DNA of 32,849 nucleotides. Source: Candidatus Kuenenia stuttgartensis. GTDB lineage: Bacteria; Planctomycetota; Planctomycetia; Pirellulales; UBA1268. The position numbers and the translations under genes were made by a program. Position 1 is the first letter of the stretch; every line of letters starts with the position of its first letter. The notes under the pieces are model-generated. The model was not told where the DNA came from, ran no database searches, and worked only from the letters and a program-made list of their open reading frames with translations. This document shows positions 32,659 through 32,849 of this stretch, piece after piece. The stretch spans positions 1 through 32,849 of the forward strand of contig CAMBFA010000026.1 of assembly GCA_945865325.1 (NCBI GenBank), read 5' to 3'.

Positions 32659-32849
32659 TCAGGCGCTGGCGCTGGCCATCTGCCGCCGCCGCTCGATCAT
32701 CCCGAGCACGCCGAGCGCGAGCGCCAGGGCGCTTCCGAAACCGGCCGGGTCGATCTCGGGAACGGCCCCAACGTCACCGACGGCAATCCCCACGCCCGGA
32801 GTATTCTGGAAGGCCTGTTGGATGAATGTGACCGAGCCGCCAATATTGA
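32659..32849 (-). CDS. VPEID/PEP-CTERM-type surface protein, 3' end only
   Basis: Only the last 62 codons are in the window; the gene continues past the right edge. The end of the protein reads DVGAVPEIDPAGFG, then a hydrophobic helix SALALALGVLGMI, then ERRRQM and a short tail. A Pro-Glu-containing motif, membrane helix and Arg cluster are the three parts of an exosortase sorting signal, here in the EIDPA variant common in planctomycetes. The rest of the protein and its function cannot be seen. A strong terminator follows the stop. Confidence 0.75.
   Translation of the reverse strand, partial: NIGGSVTFIQQAFQNTPGVGIAVGDVGAVPEIDPAGFGSALALALGVLGMIERRRQMASASA

Overview
The window (about 32.8 kb, high GC) reads as a chromosomal segment of a planctomycete, most like the Pirellulales. 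The evidence is a set of lineage-typical protein types seen side by side: a pilin-like protein ending in the H-X9-DG-type 'F-x-DGHV' tail, surface proteins with an N-terminal LEPR-XLL-type motif, PEP-CTERM and VPEID-type C-terminal sorting tails, a very large exported c-type cytochrome protein of the PVC type, and an exported Gfo/Idh oxidoreductase - DUF1080 - MFS cluster. No rRNA, tRNA, transposase, phage gene or CRISPR array was seen.

Layout. 1-1184: 3' end of a DUF1559/H-X9-DG protein and a small membrane-anchored protein. 1243-2970: a membrane acyltransferase with ankyrin repeats inserted between its membrane helices; it overlaps tail to tail with a YjhG/YagF-type sugar-acid dehydratase (2928-4901, minus). 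5137-6336: an RTX/LEPR-XLL surface protein followed by terminators. 6414-10021 (minus): a coupled operon of Gfo/Idh oxidoreductase, DUF1080 protein and MFS transporter. Divergent from it, 10185-12711: a fumarylacetoacetate-hydrolase-family dehydratase and an aldehyde dehydrogenase which, with the YjhG-type dehydratase, supply the three lower steps of a Weimberg-type pentose oxidation (sugar acid to 2-keto-3-deoxy acid to 2-oxoglutarate semialdehyde to 2-oxoglutarate). 12778-16852 (minus): a TPR protein, a CPA1 antiporter, an outer-membrane beta-barrel protein and a possible 56-residue membrane peptide. 17089-17313: a small acidic ORF.

17373-25551 (minus) is a long co-directional block: two tandem QueC-like PP-loop proteins (one with an altered ATP-binding motif), two tandem neutral-ceramidase-like paralogues, and a PVC-type cytochrome c/beta-propeller protein joined to the second ceramidase-like gene by an ATGA overlap. 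25918-28528 (plus) holds a Pmp-like beta-helix surface protein and a trypsin-like exported protease; a 69-bp copy of the protease's ribosome-binding site and leader sits upstream of the surface-protein gene, so that gene is bracketed by direct repeats. 28529-28817 is a repeat-rich gap with an inverted-repeat element. The right end has an eRF1/Pelota-like small protein (minus), an exported amidohydrolase (plus) that overlaps tail to tail with a PEP-CTERM metalloprotease (minus), and the 3' end of a VPEID-type surface protein with a strong terminator.

Most products are predicted to be exported or membrane-bound, which fits a lifestyle of polymer and sugar scavenging. Functions are inferred from motifs read by eye; no database search was possible. 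The strongest candidates for something undescribed are the paired PP-loop proteins at 23213-25551, the ankyrin-acyltransferase fusion, and the repeat structures around 25.6 and 28.6 kb.
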